DNA of 23,544 nt from CAZTYI01 sp964466185. Its GTDB lineage: Bacteria; Chlamydiota; Chlamydiia; Chlamydiales; SM23-39. Shown in pieces: positions 23,496 to 23,544 of the stretch. The number at the start of each line of letters is the position of its first letter. Position 1 is the first letter of the stretch. The stretch lies in the NCBI GenBank assembly GCA_964466185.1, contig CAYXMS010000025.1, positions 1-23,544 on the forward strand, in the 5' to 3' direction. The notes beneath the pieces are model-generated. The model had not been told where the DNA came from and did no database searches. It saw only the letters and a program-made list of their open reading frames with translations. A program made the translations under genes and the position numbers.

Positions 23496-23544
23496 CTAAT
23501 CAACCAGTTTCCTTTGTTCCTTACGGCTCAAGCCTTTCCCTTTA
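23496..23544 (-). CDS. Possible 3' end of a leftward gene entering from the right
   Basis: Minus-strand codons from the window edge read KGKGLSRKEQRKLVD followed by TAG (23496-23498). The basic, helix-like composition, the absence of earlier stops over this short distance and the hairpin right after the stop fit a gene end. Only 15 codons are visible, so product and even reality are open. Confidence 0.4.
   Translation of the reverse strand, partial: KGKGLSRKEQRKLVD

Overview
The window is AT-rich bacterial DNA, almost certainly from the phylum Chlamydiota and probably from an amoeba- or arthropod-associated (environmental) lineage. Three things support this. The DnaK and GrpE sequences are close to chlamydial DnaK and GrpE. 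There is a single fused pyruvate/2-oxoacid dehydrogenase E1 alpha-beta gene. The gene set pdhA/B, comEC, (HprK-like), ptsH, ptsI, dnaX recalls, from memory, the pdhA/B-comE-ptsH-ptsI-dnaX cluster of Chlamydia trachomatis. Genus and species cannot be decided from the sequence alone.

Left part (1-7260). The heat-shock operon hrcA-grpE-dnaK runs leftward (3970 to 147), with a CIRCE-type HrcA operator at 4013-4039 upstream of hrcA. A lone unrecognised gene (4210-4779) runs rightward from the same control region. It has a structured leader and a textbook intrinsic terminator. Next comes the remnant of an IS200/IS605-type transposon: the last codons of tnpB, a GC-rich tail that would be the 3' part of an omega-RNA, and the right-end hairpin. 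The remnant abuts a short membrane-protein gene that follows serS with a 4-bp overlap and may have been truncated there. A hairpin nearly identical to the transposon end lies just downstream of dnaK. A 520-bp AT-rich divergent spacer with tandem 17-bp repeats separates serS from the next gene.

Middle part (7264-15274). A UPF0158-like protein with two AT-hook motifs overlaps the start of the fused E1 alpha-beta gene. A WalJ/YycJ-type metallo-hydrolase follows. On the opposite strand lie ftsK (chromosome segregation), uppP (lipid carrier recycling for peptidoglycan) and tRNA-His.

Right part (15275-23544). comEC (channel part only) runs leftward. A mini HPr kinase-like gene, ptsH and ptsI form a compact rightward operon for a regulatory-looking phosphotransferase relay, with no sugar permease (EII) in view. 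dnaX overlaps the end of ptsI tail-to-tail. A divergent spacer carrying four short palindromic repeats leads into a PgpH/YqfF-type 7TM-HD phosphodiesterase, the family that degrades c-di-AMP. The right edge probably contains the last codons of a leftward gene.

Most of the window is core chlamydial housekeeping. The parts that are not explained are the orphan gene with its leader, the transposon remnant with its well-preserved RNA end, the AT-hook protein upstream of pdhA/B, and the two small arrays of palindromic repeats in divergent promoter regions.
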